Of a stretch of 64,000 nt of DNA, positions 17,501-27,433 are shown piece after piece (within the stretch, counting starts at the first letter, position 1; each line of letters begins with the position of its first letter). The notes beneath the pieces are model-generated. The model was given only the letters and a program-made list of their open reading frames with translations, searched no databases and was not told the origin of the DNA. This stretch comes from Arthrobacter sp. Soil762 (lineage in GTDB: Bacteria; Actinomycetota; Actinomycetes; Actinomycetales; Micrococcaceae), in the NCBI RefSeq assembly GCF_001428335.1, contig NZ_LMSG01000002.1, positions 63,716 through 127,715 of the forward strand, written 5' to 3'. A program made the position numbers and the translations under genes.

Positions 17501-18109
17501 GTGAACCAATCCGCCATTTTGTCCAGGAACCGCACGGCCAGGTGGCTCACAGAGGGGTTCCAACCGCCGGTGGTGGTGACGCTTCAGCTGCTTATCAGCC
17601 CTGTGGTGGAGGCCGGATTCCCAGGCACCATCGGCTATGGAGCCTTGGCTGCGCTGTTTGTGTGCGTACTGCCGCTCGTTGTGCTCCTGGGGCTCGTAAG
17701 GCTGGGCAAGGTCACGGACCACCACGTCAGCAACCGCAAACAGCGGGCACCCGTACTGCTCATGGCACTGGCGTCCGTGACCGCCGGCCTGGTGGTGCTG
17801 CAAGCCGCCGGTGCGCCGCGAAGCGTGATGGTTATGGTGTTGGCCATCGTCGGCGGCATCGTTGTGCTGGCCGCCGTGAGCCCCTTCTGGAAGATCAGCG
17901 GCCACGCGGCGGCGGTGTCGTCGGCCGCAGTTATTTCCGTCCTGATGCTCGGTCCGGCCTGGCTGCCGTTACTCCTGTTGGTTCCCGCCGTCGGCTGGTC
18001 CCGGGTGGTGCTCCGCGCGCACACCTTGGCGCAGGTGGTGGCCGGGTCGCTGTTCGGCGGACTGGTGATGGCCGGCCTGTGGTGGCTTTTGCGCGGCTGG
18101 CTCCTCTAG
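17501..18109 (+). CDS. PAP2-family membrane phosphatase
   Basis: A 202-residue polytopic protein with a compressed PAP2 signature: KISGHAAAVSSAAV holds the first histidine, and GWSRVVLRAHTLAQVVAG holds the Ser-Arg and second catalytic histidine. PAP2 enzymes dephosphorylate lipid phosphates such as phosphatidate or undecaprenyl diphosphate at the membrane. The classic first motif (KxxxxxxRP) is only weakly visible as VSNRKQRAP. The GTG start lies 27 nt after the E2 stop, so it may be read through from that operon. Substrate not decidable. Confidence 0.75.
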   Translation: MNQSAILSRNRTARWLTEGFQPPVVVTLQLLISPVVEAGFPGTIGYGALAALFVCVLPLVVLLGLVRLGKVTDHHVSNRKQRAPVLLMALASVTAGLVVLQAAGAPRSVMVMVLAIVGGIVVLAAVSPFWKISGHAAAVSSAAVISVLMLGPAWLPLLLLVPAVGWSRVVLRAHTLAQVVAGSLFGGLVMAGLWWLLRGWLL

Positions 18110-18122
18110 CGGAAGCCTGGCG

Positions 18123-18527
18123 TCAGTAGCCGTAGGCGGAGTAGGCCGTCATCATCTCGACCATCTCGGGATTACCCGCCATGGCGCCAGCCAAGGCAGG
18201 CAATGTGGCGAACATCAGGCCGCACAGAACCAGGGCAATGCCTGAGAGGGCCGCGAAGAATTTCCAGTCGCTGCGCAGCACGCTCTCCAGGGTCTCCGGC
18301 AGAAGCAGCCCCGGCGCGATGAGGTTGGGGGCGCTGTCCACGGAGCCGTCATCCAGCAGCGCAATGACGCGACCGTTGCCGCGGTCCACCCGCATGGAGC
18401 AGATGTGGTTGCCGTGGCGGGCCAGGAGGATGTCGTGGCCTACAAGTTGGCGGCGCTGAAGAGTAAGCAAGGGGGCCCTTTGGCTGGAGTGGAGAGTGGT
18501 TGTCCGCTCCGTTGAGGGCACTTCCAT
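18123..18527 (-). CDS. Hypothetical protein with one C-terminal membrane helix
   Basis: Up to 134 residues. The N-terminal half has short beta-like segments (HDILLARHGNHICSMRVD, GRVIALLDDGSVD). A single hydrophobic segment FFAALSGIALVLCGLMFATL lies near residue 95, and the end is short and Met/Tyr-rich. I do not recognise a family. The start is uncertain: the ATG at 18527 lacks a good ribosome-binding site, and an internal start is possible. It is convergent with the PAP2 gene (13-nt gap) and downstream of the universal stress gene. Confidence 0.5.
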   Translation of the reverse strand: MEVPSTERTTTLHSSQRAPLLTLQRRQLVGHDILLARHGNHICSMRVDRGNGRVIALLDDGSVDSAPNLIAPGLLLPETLESVLRSDWKFFAALSGIALVLCGLMFATLPALAGAMAGNPEMVEMMTAYSAYGY

Positions 18528-18574
18528 TTCATGGCCTGCAGTGTGCCGAAACCGGCCTTAAAAGGGGTGAGAAC

Positions 18575-18616
18575 GGACACCATGCACCGCTGCGGTGCGG
18601 CTGGTGCATGGTGTCC
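18575..18616 (-). terminator. Stem-loop terminator after the universal stress protein gene
   Basis: A perfect 14-bp stem (18575-18588 with 18603-18616) with a 14-nt loop lies 10 nt after the stop. On the minus strand CCCCTTTT follows a few bases downstream. Confidence 0.7.
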
Positions 18617-18625
18617 CGTTGTCAG

Positions 18626-19054
18626 TTAGTCGGCGTCGTAGGTGTTGGCGATGTAGACGTCGCACGTGGCATTGTGAGCCACGCTGTTGGCCACGCTTCC
18701 CAGGACCCGGCCGATGCCGCGCATCCGCCGGTTGCCCACCACGATCATTCTGGCGTCCAGGCGCTCGGCTTCCTTGATGAGCGCTTCGGCAGGCTTGCCG
18801 CGGGCGGCCGAGTAGGTCACCTTGATGGAGCCGGCCAGGGCCTCGGCCACTGTCTTCGCAACATGCTCGGCACCGTCGGCGTCGGAAACAATCCACTGGT
18901 CGCTGCCAGAGCCGAAGACCTCGGTACGGTCGCTGTCGAAGGCTGAGACGACGTGCAGCGAGGCGCCCACGGCGGCGGCGAGATCCCGTGCCGATTCGGC
19001 GGCCTTCTTGGCGGTGCCGCTGCCGTCAACGCCGACAACAATAATTCCGCTCAT
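18626..19054 (-). CDS. Universal stress protein (UspA family)
   Basis: A 142-residue single Usp domain beginning MSGIIVVGVDGSGTAKKA. The ATP-binding segment is VVGNRRMRGIGRVLGSVANSV near residues 108-128, matching the GxxGxxxxxxGSV(A/S) pattern of nucleotide-binding members. The role is general stress or dormancy signalling; no partner is evident. The ATG at 19054 has AAGGAG 9 nt upstream, which decides the start over an upstream in-frame codon at 19105. It is transcribed alone and followed by a strong stem-loop. Confidence 0.92.
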   Translation of the reverse strand: MSGIIVVGVDGSGTAKKAAESARDLAAAVGASLHVVSAFDSDRTEVFGSGSDQWIVSDADGAEHVAKTVAEALAGSIKVTYSAARGKPAEALIKEAERLDARMIVVGNRRMRGIGRVLGSVANSVAHNATCDVYIANTYDAD

Positions 19055-19107
19055 GCTTTGTACTCCTTGTTCAGTATCAATCGTGGCCTCACTCAGTCCG
19101 GCCAACG

Positions 19108-20412
19108 TTACAGCGCTGCCAGGGCTTCGCGCAGTACCGGGGCCAAACGGCGGACACCTTCCTTGATGGCGTTGGGCGGCACCGCGCTGAACGCCAGCCG
19201 CAGCTTATTGGAGGGCGAATCGGACGGTGTGAAGGCAGCCCCGGGGATAAAAACGACGCCGGCGTCGATCGCCTTCTGCAGCAGGGGATAGGTATCCACG
19301 CCTGCCGGCAGCGTGACCCAGACGAAGAAGCCGCCTTCCGGGCTGGTCCAGCTGGTGCCGGCTGGCATGTGTTCGTCCAGGGCGGCCAGCATTGCCGTGC
19401 ATCGTTCGGCGTAGAGTCCGCGGTAGGTCTCGATCTGGCCCTTCCAGTCATAGTCGCTGAGGTAGGCGGACACCAGCATCTGGTTCAGCGTCGGAGGGCA
19501 CAGCGTGACAGATTCGGATGCCAGGTAGTAGCGCCGCTGGAGGTGCTCCGGGACCAAGGCCCAGCCGATGCGAAGACCAGGGGCGAAGATCTTGGAGAAC
19601 GATCCCATGTAGATGACATCGGCCGGGTTGGCCGCGCGGAGCGGTTCCAGAGGCGTCCCGTTGTACCGGAGCAACCCATACGGGTTGTCTTCCAGCACGA
19701 GAATATTCGCGTTCCGGCATATATCAACAATCCGCTGGCGGCGTTCCCCGGCCAGGGTGATTCCTGAGGGGTTGTTGAAGTTGGGGATGGTGTAGAGGAA
19801 CTTAATGTTCTTCCCGGCTGTCTGGAGGGCGGCGATCCGGGCCTCCAACAGCTCAGGCACCAGGCCGTCGTCGTCCATCTCCACGGTGGCCACCTCCACC
19901 TGGTACGCCTCAAACGTATTGAGGGCGCCCACGTAGGTGGGGTTCTCGACCAGCACCACGTCGCCGGGGTTGCAGAAGACCTTGGTGGCCACATCCTGGG
20001 CCGACTGGGAGCCTGCGGTGATCACCACATTCTGCGGGACCGCGTCCAGGATTCCTTCTGCCGCCATCACCTCGCAGATCTGGGTGCGCAGTTCTTCCGT
20101 GCCCTGCCCGCCGCCGTACTGCAGGGCCGTGAGCCCTTCGTTGGCGATGATGCTTGCCGCCGTGGCGGCCAGCCGCTCAAGCGGAAGGGATTGCAGGTAC
20201 GGACTGCCCCCGGCAAGGGACACCAGTCCGGGGCGCATCGAGATGTCGAAAACGTCCCGCACTGCTGACTGCTTAATATTGGCTGCGCGCTCCGAAAACA
20301 GCGCCTCGTGGGGATGGGCGGCGCGGTGGGCGGACGTGGCCGCGCGCTCGATGGCATCAATGGCTTCGGCCGGTAACTGCACTGCGCCGGCATCAAGTGT
20401 TTCGTGGCTCAC
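19108..20412 (-). CDS. PLP-dependent aminotransferase (class I/II, 2-aminoadipate-type)
   Basis: A 434-residue fold-type I aminotransferase. Recognisable segments are RPGLVSLAGGSPYLQ, LQYGGGQGTEELR, YTIPNFNNPSGITL (cofactor Asn), VLEDNPYGLLRY, and the Schiff-base lysine in GSFSKIFAPGLRIGW. It belongs with LysN/AroH-like 2-aminoadipate and aromatic aminotransferases that resemble MocR regulators without the HTH domain. The amino donor is unknown. I chose the GTG at 20412 (SHETLDAG follows) because the open frame upstream has no family similarity. No Shine-Dalgarno sequence is clear. Confidence 0.88.
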   Translation of the reverse strand: MSHETLDAGAVQLPAEAIDAIERAATSAHRAAHPHEALFSERAANIKQSAVRDVFDISMRPGLVSLAGGSPYLQSLPLERLAATAASIIANEGLTALQYGGGQGTEELRTQICEVMAAEGILDAVPQNVVITAGSQSAQDVATKVFCNPGDVVLVENPTYVGALNTFEAYQVEVATVEMDDDGLVPELLEARIAALQTAGKNIKFLYTIPNFNNPSGITLAGERRQRIVDICRNANILVLEDNPYGLLRYNGTPLEPLRAANPADVIYMGSFSKIFAPGLRIGWALVPEHLQRRYYLASESVTLCPPTLNQMLVSAYLSDYDWKGQIETYRGLYAERCTAMLAALDEHMPAGTSWTSPEGGFFVWVTLPAGVDTYPLLQKAIDAGVVFIPGAAFTPSDSPSNKLRLAFSAVPPNAIKEGVRRLAPVLREALAAL

Positions 20413-20468
20413 ATCTTCAGGATACAGCCGGCAGTTGCCGATAAGGCAACATCTGTTGATCAATTGCG

Positions 20469-21368
20469 CTACTGGAGGCGTAGCGCCTCGGCGAGCCTCA
20501 CGCCGTTGACGTAGACCTCGGCGCGGATGGCGCCCACCGAGGCGACGGCAGTCTGCGTGAGTTGGGCCTCGATGCGCGGGATGTCGCACACCCCCGCCGG
20601 ACGGATCGAGCCGGACAGGTAGACCGTCACGGCCGTGCCGTCGAAAGTGCCGGACAGGAACGTGAGGCTTGAGCCTGACAGGGAGTTGTATAGGCCGGGG
20701 GCAGGTTCTGCAGGGCTGTCCAGCAGGGCGCGCATGGCGTTGGCCAACGGTTCCGTGGAGCCCGCCACGGTGCGGCGGACGCCGGCCAGGCTGTCGTTGC
20801 AGCCAAAGCGCACACCTCCGGCCCCGCCGTCGTCGAGCAGTACGTAGTAGGCAGTCACCGTCTGGGATCCGCTGGACTGGCCAGGGGCCGGCCGGGCCGG
20901 CGGCGGCGCCGAGGGCTCCGGGGCCGGTGAGGGGATCGCCCCGCCGGCCGTAGTGGTACCGGGTGCCCCGCCGGCTCCGGGCGCGGCGTTTCCGGGCGAT
21001 GCCGTCCCTGACGCCGGACCGGTGCCCGGTGCCCGTTCGGGTGTTCCGAGCGTCCCGCCGGAGGCGTGGCCCGGGGGCGCGGGGGATGAAGCGGCGGACG
21101 GGCCGGTGGTTTCAGCGGGCACAGCGGTGGCCGGCGGAGGTGCCTGCGGCTGGGGAATTGGAACCAAGGGCGGGTGGGCGCGGTCAGAGTGTTCAATGGT
21201 GGTTGCGCCGGGCGCGACGCTGCTCCCGGCAGACGGGTTGGGGGTGGGGGCGCAGCATCCCAGCCACAGCGGAAGCGTAAGTGCTGCCGCCGTCGCCATC
21301 AGCTTTCCGGCGCTCCGCCTGCCTGCCATGTCCGCACCGCGTTCCATCCCCGAATGCTTTCCGTGCAT
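20469..21368 (-). CDS. GerMN-domain lipoprotein
   Basis: Up to 299 residues. The N-terminal hydrophobic signal ends in WLGCC, a plausible lipobox. A Pro/Ala/Gly/Ser-rich linker of about 130 residues follows (low complexity). The C-terminal GerMN domain of about 120 residues starts QTVTAYYVLLDDGG and contains FLSGTFDGTAVTVYLSG and EAQLTQTAVAS. GerMN domains occur in spore germination protein GerM and in LpqB-type actinobacterial lipoproteins. This gene is not next to an MtrAB system, and the organism is probably non-sporulating, so an envelope role is the safest inference. Starts at 21347 or 21329 are possible alternatives. Confidence 0.75.
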   Translation of the reverse strand: MHGKHSGMERGADMAGRRSAGKLMATAAALTLPLWLGCCAPTPNPSAGSSVAPGATTIEHSDRAHPPLVPIPQPQAPPPATAVPAETTGPSAASSPAPPGHASGGTLGTPERAPGTGPASGTASPGNAAPGAGGAPGTTTAGGAIPSPAPEPSAPPPARPAPGQSSGSQTVTAYYVLLDDGGAGGVRFGCNDSLAGVRRTVAGSTEPLANAMRALLDSPAEPAPGLYNSLSGSSLTFLSGTFDGTAVTVYLSGSIRPAGVCDIPRIEAQLTQTAVASVGAIRAEVYVNGVRLAEALRLQ

Positions 21369-21478
21369 TAAACGTTACGGCGGTCCCTCAGCCCTGAAAA
21401 TGCCCGCGAGGTACCGGTTGGAACAAGACTTGGTCACGCGCGCGGCGGCTGGGTCCATTCCTGCTCACGGTGCGATAA

Positions 21479-21516
21479 CAAATGCCCCGGCCACCTTGTG
21501 GTGCCCGGGGCATTTG
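21479..21516 (-). terminator. Terminator of the FMN reductase gene
   Basis: A 12-bp stem (CAAATGCCCCGG at 21479-21490 with 21505-21516) is capped by an extra 4-bp helix, 30 nt after the stop. Few T residues follow on the minus strand. Confidence 0.7.
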
Positions 21517-21545
21517 GTTGCTTGGCGCTGCTGCGTGCGGCGGCC

Positions 21546-22106
21546 TTACGCTGCCGGCTGGACGGCGGCGATTGCGTCGAAGACGCCCTTGATCTGCTCC
21601 ACTACCTCGGCATCGTCCTTCGGGTGCAGCTCGGCAAAGCGGACCATGGAGCCGGGGACGGCAAGCTTGACGTCCTCGAGTACCTGGGCGCCGGCGATGC
21701 CCACTGCCTTGCGGGCCTCGTCCTGTGCCCACACGCCACCGAACTGGCCAAATGCGGTACCGACGACGGCGGTGGGCTTGCCGGAGAGGGCACCGGCACC
21801 GAAGGGGCGGGACAGCCAGTCGATGGCGTTCTTCAGCGAGGCGGGCACGGTGCCGTTGTGCTCCGGGGTCACCAGGAGAATGGTGTCGGCGTCGTTGGCT
21901 GCTGCGCGGAGGGCGGCGGCCGCGGCGGGAACCTGGCCCTCGACGTCGATGTCCTCGTTGTAGAACGGGATGTTGCCCAGGCTTTCGTGGATGACCACGT
22001 CAACCTGCTCGGGGGCGTTTAGCTGGATGGCTTCGGCGAGCTTCTGGTTGGTGGATTCGGCGCGGAGGCTGCCAACAAGGGTAAGGACGGTGCTCTTCTT
22101 CGACAT
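21546..22106 (-). CDS. NADPH-dependent FMN reductase / NAD(P)H:quinone reductase family
   Basis: A 186-residue flavodoxin-like protein. The phosphate loop is GSLRAESTNQKLAEAI and the flavin-contacting loop is TPEHNGTVPASLKNAIDW, both diagnostic of the FMN_red family (chromate, azo or quinone reductases). It uses NAD(P)H to reduce FMN or a quinone-like acceptor. AAAGGAG lies 5 nt before the ATG. A divergent TetR gene starts 120 bp away, and an inverted repeat sits between them, so control of this enzyme by that repressor is likely. Confidence 0.9.
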   Translation of the reverse strand: MSKKSTVLTLVGSLRAESTNQKLAEAIQLNAPEQVDVVIHESLGNIPFYNEDIDVEGQVPAAAAALRAAANDADTILLVTPEHNGTVPASLKNAIDWLSRPFGAGALSGKPTAVVGTAFGQFGGVWAQDEARKAVGIAGAQVLEDVKLAVPGSMVRFAELHPKDDAEVVEQIKGVFDAIAAVQPAA

Positions 22107-22174
22107 ACGGACTCCTTTAGTGGGCCGCGGCGGGACCGCTGGCCGGTGGAAGGGTGGAGGCTTGGTGCCTTCAT

Positions 22175-22195
22175 GGACTAAACGGACCGTAGTCC
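22175..22195. promoter_or_regulatory. Inverted repeat between FMN reductase and TetR genes (candidate operator)
   Basis: GGACTA and TAGTCC are separated by 9 nt. The site lies in the divergent promoter region, 19-40 bp upstream of the TetR -10 box, as expected for an autoregulating TetR repressor. Confidence 0.5.
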
Positions 22196-22213
22196 GATTA
22201 TTATTCCCGGGTC

Positions 22214-22219
22214 TAGGAT
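22214..22219 (+). promoter_or_regulatory. -10 box TAGGAT of the TetR gene (leaderless candidate)
   Basis: TAGGAT is followed by 7 nt and then the GTG start codon at 22227. Confidence 0.5.
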
Positions 22220-22226
22220 ATGGACT

Positions 22227-22835
22227 GTGAGCTTTATCCCGCTGCTGCCCGGTTCGCTCTCCGGCCCGCCCGCTGAGCGCAGTGATGCTGCCCGGAACCG
22301 TGAGCGGCTGTTGGGCGCGGCGCGGGAACTGATTGCCGAGTGTGGCCCGGACGCCCTGACCATGGACAGGCTGGCCGAGCGGGCCGGCGTGGGCAAGGGC
22401 ACCGTCTTCCGCCGATTCGGCAGCCGCGCCGGGCTGATGATGACGTTGCTGAGCGATTCCGAGGCCGCATTCCAGGCCCGCTTTATGTTCGGCCCGCCGC
22501 CCTTGGGGCCGGGCGCCCCGGGCCTGGAGCGGCTGATCGCCTTCGGTGCGGAGCGGATCGCGTATGTGATGGAGCATGGGGACCTTGCGAGGGCCGCCGA
22601 GGCTTCGGCCCGCAGCCGGTACGAGGTCCCGGCAGCCAAGCTGTGGCAGCGCCACATCGAGCTCCTCCTCCGGGAGGAGGGCATGGATGCGGATCCGCTG
22701 CTGATGGCCATGTCCCTGACCGCAACACTGGATCCGGACCGGATCCTGCACGCCGTCCGCGTCCACGGCCTGGCGCCCGAGCGGCTGACGGACTCCTGGC
22801 GGGAACTTGTCACGCGGGTGGTCCGCGGGCGGTAG
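22227..22835 (+). CDS. TetR family transcriptional regulator
   Basis: A 202-residue protein. The TetR helix-turn-helix spans about residues 22-68: RERLLGAARELIAECG, then LTMDRLAERAGVGKGTVFRRF with the typical F-R-R-F end, then the ligand domain. It is divergent from the FMN reductase gene. The GTG start is chosen because it is the first in-frame start after the -10 element. The ligand is unknown; oxidants or quinones would suit the neighbour, which is inference. Confidence 0.9.
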   Translation: MSFIPLLPGSLSGPPAERSDAARNRERLLGAARELIAECGPDALTMDRLAERAGVGKGTVFRRFGSRAGLMMTLLSDSEAAFQARFMFGPPPLGPGAPGLERLIAFGAERIAYVMEHGDLARAAEASARSRYEVPAAKLWQRHIELLLREEGMDADPLLMAMSLTATLDPDRILHAVRVHGLAPERLTDSWRELVTRVVRGR

Positions 22836-23196
22836 AGTACGCCTGAATCCCACGGCTCGTCCAGTCAAATCAATTCCACGGAATTATTCAATAACAATAT
22901 GATACGGAGTGCGCGGATTCCGCTCAGGTGCCCGCATTGCGGGCGCTACTCTGTGGTAGTTTCCTCTGGAATGTGACCCGCAACATAGTCCACCCGGACT
23001 TGCTCTGCGCTGGTCGCGGGAGGCCGGCTACACGCTGGTGGGGACCCGGTGGCGGCGAGACCCGTTGCTGGCCGGGAAAACGGAAGGATCTGGAACGTGG
23101 ATGTAGTGAAGGCAGGAACTCCGTTGCCGGCCCAGGGGCATCCCTTGGAGTGTTCTTCAAGAATCCCGGCGGCAACGAACCTGAAGTAGCTGCCAC
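22836..23196 (+). other. Intergenic region: promoter and long leader of the peptide importer operon
   Basis: This gap of 361 bp holds a plausible promoter (TTCCAC at 22874, 18-bp spacer, TATGAT at 22898-22903). That would give a leader of nearly 290 nt before the first permease gene. An imperfect stem CGTTGCCG/CGGCAACG lies near its 3' end. I do not recognise a known riboswitch in it. A 90-codon frame (22928-23200) crosses it and overlaps the permease start, but it has no ribosome-binding site and looks fortuitous. Confidence 0.4.
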
Positions 23197-24180
23197 ATGA
23201 TCAGGTACCTCGCCAAGCGCGGCATCACCTACGTCTTCATGATTTTCCTGACCACGTCAGCCGGCTATTTCCTGGCGGTCAGCTCCCTCAAGCCAGCCCT
23301 CCTCGAACAGGAACGGATTCCCCGTCCCACCCCCGAGCAGGTCGCCAATTCCATGCGCCTGAAGGGTCTGGATCCGGACCTCAGCCCATGGGAGCGCTAC
23401 GTTGAGTGGCTCAACGGGATCGTGACCCGCTGGGACTGGGGACGCAGCCCCAACGGCGCCTTCATCAACGCTGAATTCGGGGACCGTGTGTGGATCTCCA
23501 CGCGGCTCTTCCTCGCATCCATCATCCTGACGCTGGTCATCGGCGTCGCCCTCGGGGTCTACTCGGCTGCCCGGCAGTACAAGTTCCAGGACCGGGTGAT
23601 CACGTCCTATAGCTATCTCGCTTACATCGTGCCCGCCCCCATTGCCTACTTCCTGGTTCAGCTCGGTGCCATCAACATCAACGAAACCGTCGGGGAGCGC
23701 ATCTTCTTCGTGACAGGCATCTCCACGCCCGGCATGCAACCCGGGTGGGCGCAGTTTGTGGACATGGTGGCCCACTATGCAGTTCCTACCATCGCCATCA
23801 CGCTCGTCGGCTGGGGTTCGTACCAGATCGCGCAGCGCCAGTACCTGCTGGACAACGTCAATGCGGACTTCGTCCGGACGGCACGGGCCAAGGGGCTCAC
23901 ACGGAACCAGGCCATCACCCGGCACGCCCTCCGGGTTTCCTTCATCCCGGTCGCCCAAAGCATCGCCTTCACTATACCGGCCATCTTCGCCGGTGGCTTC
24001 TTCGCCGAGAAGATCTTCGCCTGGCCCGGAGTGGGGTCCTGGAGCATTGACGCCATCTCGCTGCAGGATGTGAATGCGGCCACGGCCACCCTCGCCTACG
24101 GCTCGGTCATCTTCGCCCTGGGCGCCATCCTCGCCGACTTCGCCACCACGCTTGTTGACCCGAGAGTGAGGGTGCAGTAG
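23197..24180 (+). CDS. Oligopeptide/dipeptide ABC transporter permease (DppB/OppB type)
   Basis: A 327-residue inner-membrane permease with an N-terminal helix and a BPD_transp_1 core. The cytoplasmic coupling loop DFVRTARAKGLTRNQAITRHAL contains the EAA-like motif that contacts the ATPase. The extracytoplasmic part after helix 1 (residues 35-95) is long, as in DppB. It is the first gene of a five-component importer made by four genes in tandem. Confidence 0.92.
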   Translation: MIRYLAKRGITYVFMIFLTTSAGYFLAVSSLKPALLEQERIPRPTPEQVANSMRLKGLDPDLSPWERYVEWLNGIVTRWDWGRSPNGAFINAEFGDRVWISTRLFLASIILTLVIGVALGVYSAARQYKFQDRVITSYSYLAYIVPAPIAYFLVQLGAININETVGERIFFVTGISTPGMQPGWAQFVDMVAHYAVPTIAITLVGWGSYQIAQRQYLLDNVNADFVRTARAKGLTRNQAITRHALRVSFIPVAQSIAFTIPAIFAGGFFAEKIFAWPGVGSWSIDAISLQDVNAATATLAYGSVIFALGAILADFATTLVDPRVRVQ

Positions 24181-24182
24181 CC

Positions 24183-25153
24183 ATGACCAACCTCAACGCC
24201 GTTGATCCGGCAGCCGTGGCGCAGGACGCGCACCTCGAAAATGCCGACGTGGTGATCGCCAAGTCCACCATCATTTTCCGCCGCTTTATGCGGAACAAGA
24301 CTGCCGTCGCCGGGCTGGCGGTTTTCCTGGGCCTGACCCTCTTCTCCTTCGTCGGGGGGTTCTTCACTCCTTGGGACAAGGAGACCATCGACCCGTTCAA
24401 TATCGGCATGCCGCCTTCCGGCGACCACTTCCTGGGCACGTCGCAGGCCGGAATCGACCTCTACGCCATGACTGTCGAAGGCACCAGGATCTCCATCATG
24501 ATCGGCCTGATTGTGGGCCTGGTGTCCGTCCTGGTTGCCGCGGTCTACGGCTGCACCATGGCCTATTTCGGCGGCAAAGTGGACAAGGTGATGCTCTTCG
24601 TCCTGGAGGCCCTCATCATGATGCCTGCCCTGCTGGTGGTGGCGGTGGCCACCAGCGGCGGAGGGGACGGCCTGAAGAAGAACCTCCCCAGCTGGCTCCT
24701 GCTGATCATCGTGCTTCTGGTGTTCAGCTGGATGGGGACCGCGCGGCTTATCCGCTCGATGTCCATGTCGCTGATGCAGCGGGACTTCGTCAAGGCAGCC
24801 CAGTACATGGGCGTCCCGCCGAGGCGCATCGTGTGGCGGCACCTGGTCCCCAACATCGGGTCGCTGCTGGTCCTGGACATCACCCGCGGCGTCACCGGCG
24901 CCATCCTGGCCGAAGTGGCCTTCTCCTTCATCGGCATCGGCATCAAGGTGCCGGACATCAGCCTCGGTGTGCTGATTGGCGGCGCCACGTCCCAGGTCCA
25001 GACCTTCCCCTGGATGTTCTGGGTCCCGCTCACCGTGATGTTCCTGCTCACGGGATCCCTGGCCATGATGAACGATGGCCTCCGTGACGCCTTCGACCCG
25101 AGCTCCAGTTCTGTTGGCCGGGCCAAAAAGAACAGCGCAGAGAAGAAGAGCAA

Positions 25154-25157
<4 letters not shown>
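24183..25157 (+). CDS. Oligopeptide/dipeptide ABC transporter permease (DppC/OppC type)
   Basis: A 324-residue permease. The N-terminal cytosolic stretch is followed by a first helix (TAVAGLAVFLGLTLFSFVGG), the OppC-type segment GDHFLGTSQAGIDLYAMTV, and a coupling loop DFVKAAQYMGVPPRRIVWRH. It pairs with the DppB-type product to form the pore. It starts 2 nt after the previous stop, and its own stop overlaps the ATPase start (ATGA), so the operon is tightly coupled. Confidence 0.92.
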
Positions 25158-27385
<2,228 letters not shown>

Positions 27386-27433
27386 TTTTTTCGACCCATC
27401 ACAAGCACCACCCGCACCTATGAAGGGAAAACC

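Noticed and set aside
22928..23200. 90-codon frame overlapping the first permease start
   Set aside because: It has no ribosome-binding site and atypical Trp/Cys/Arg-rich composition; kept only as part of the leader description.
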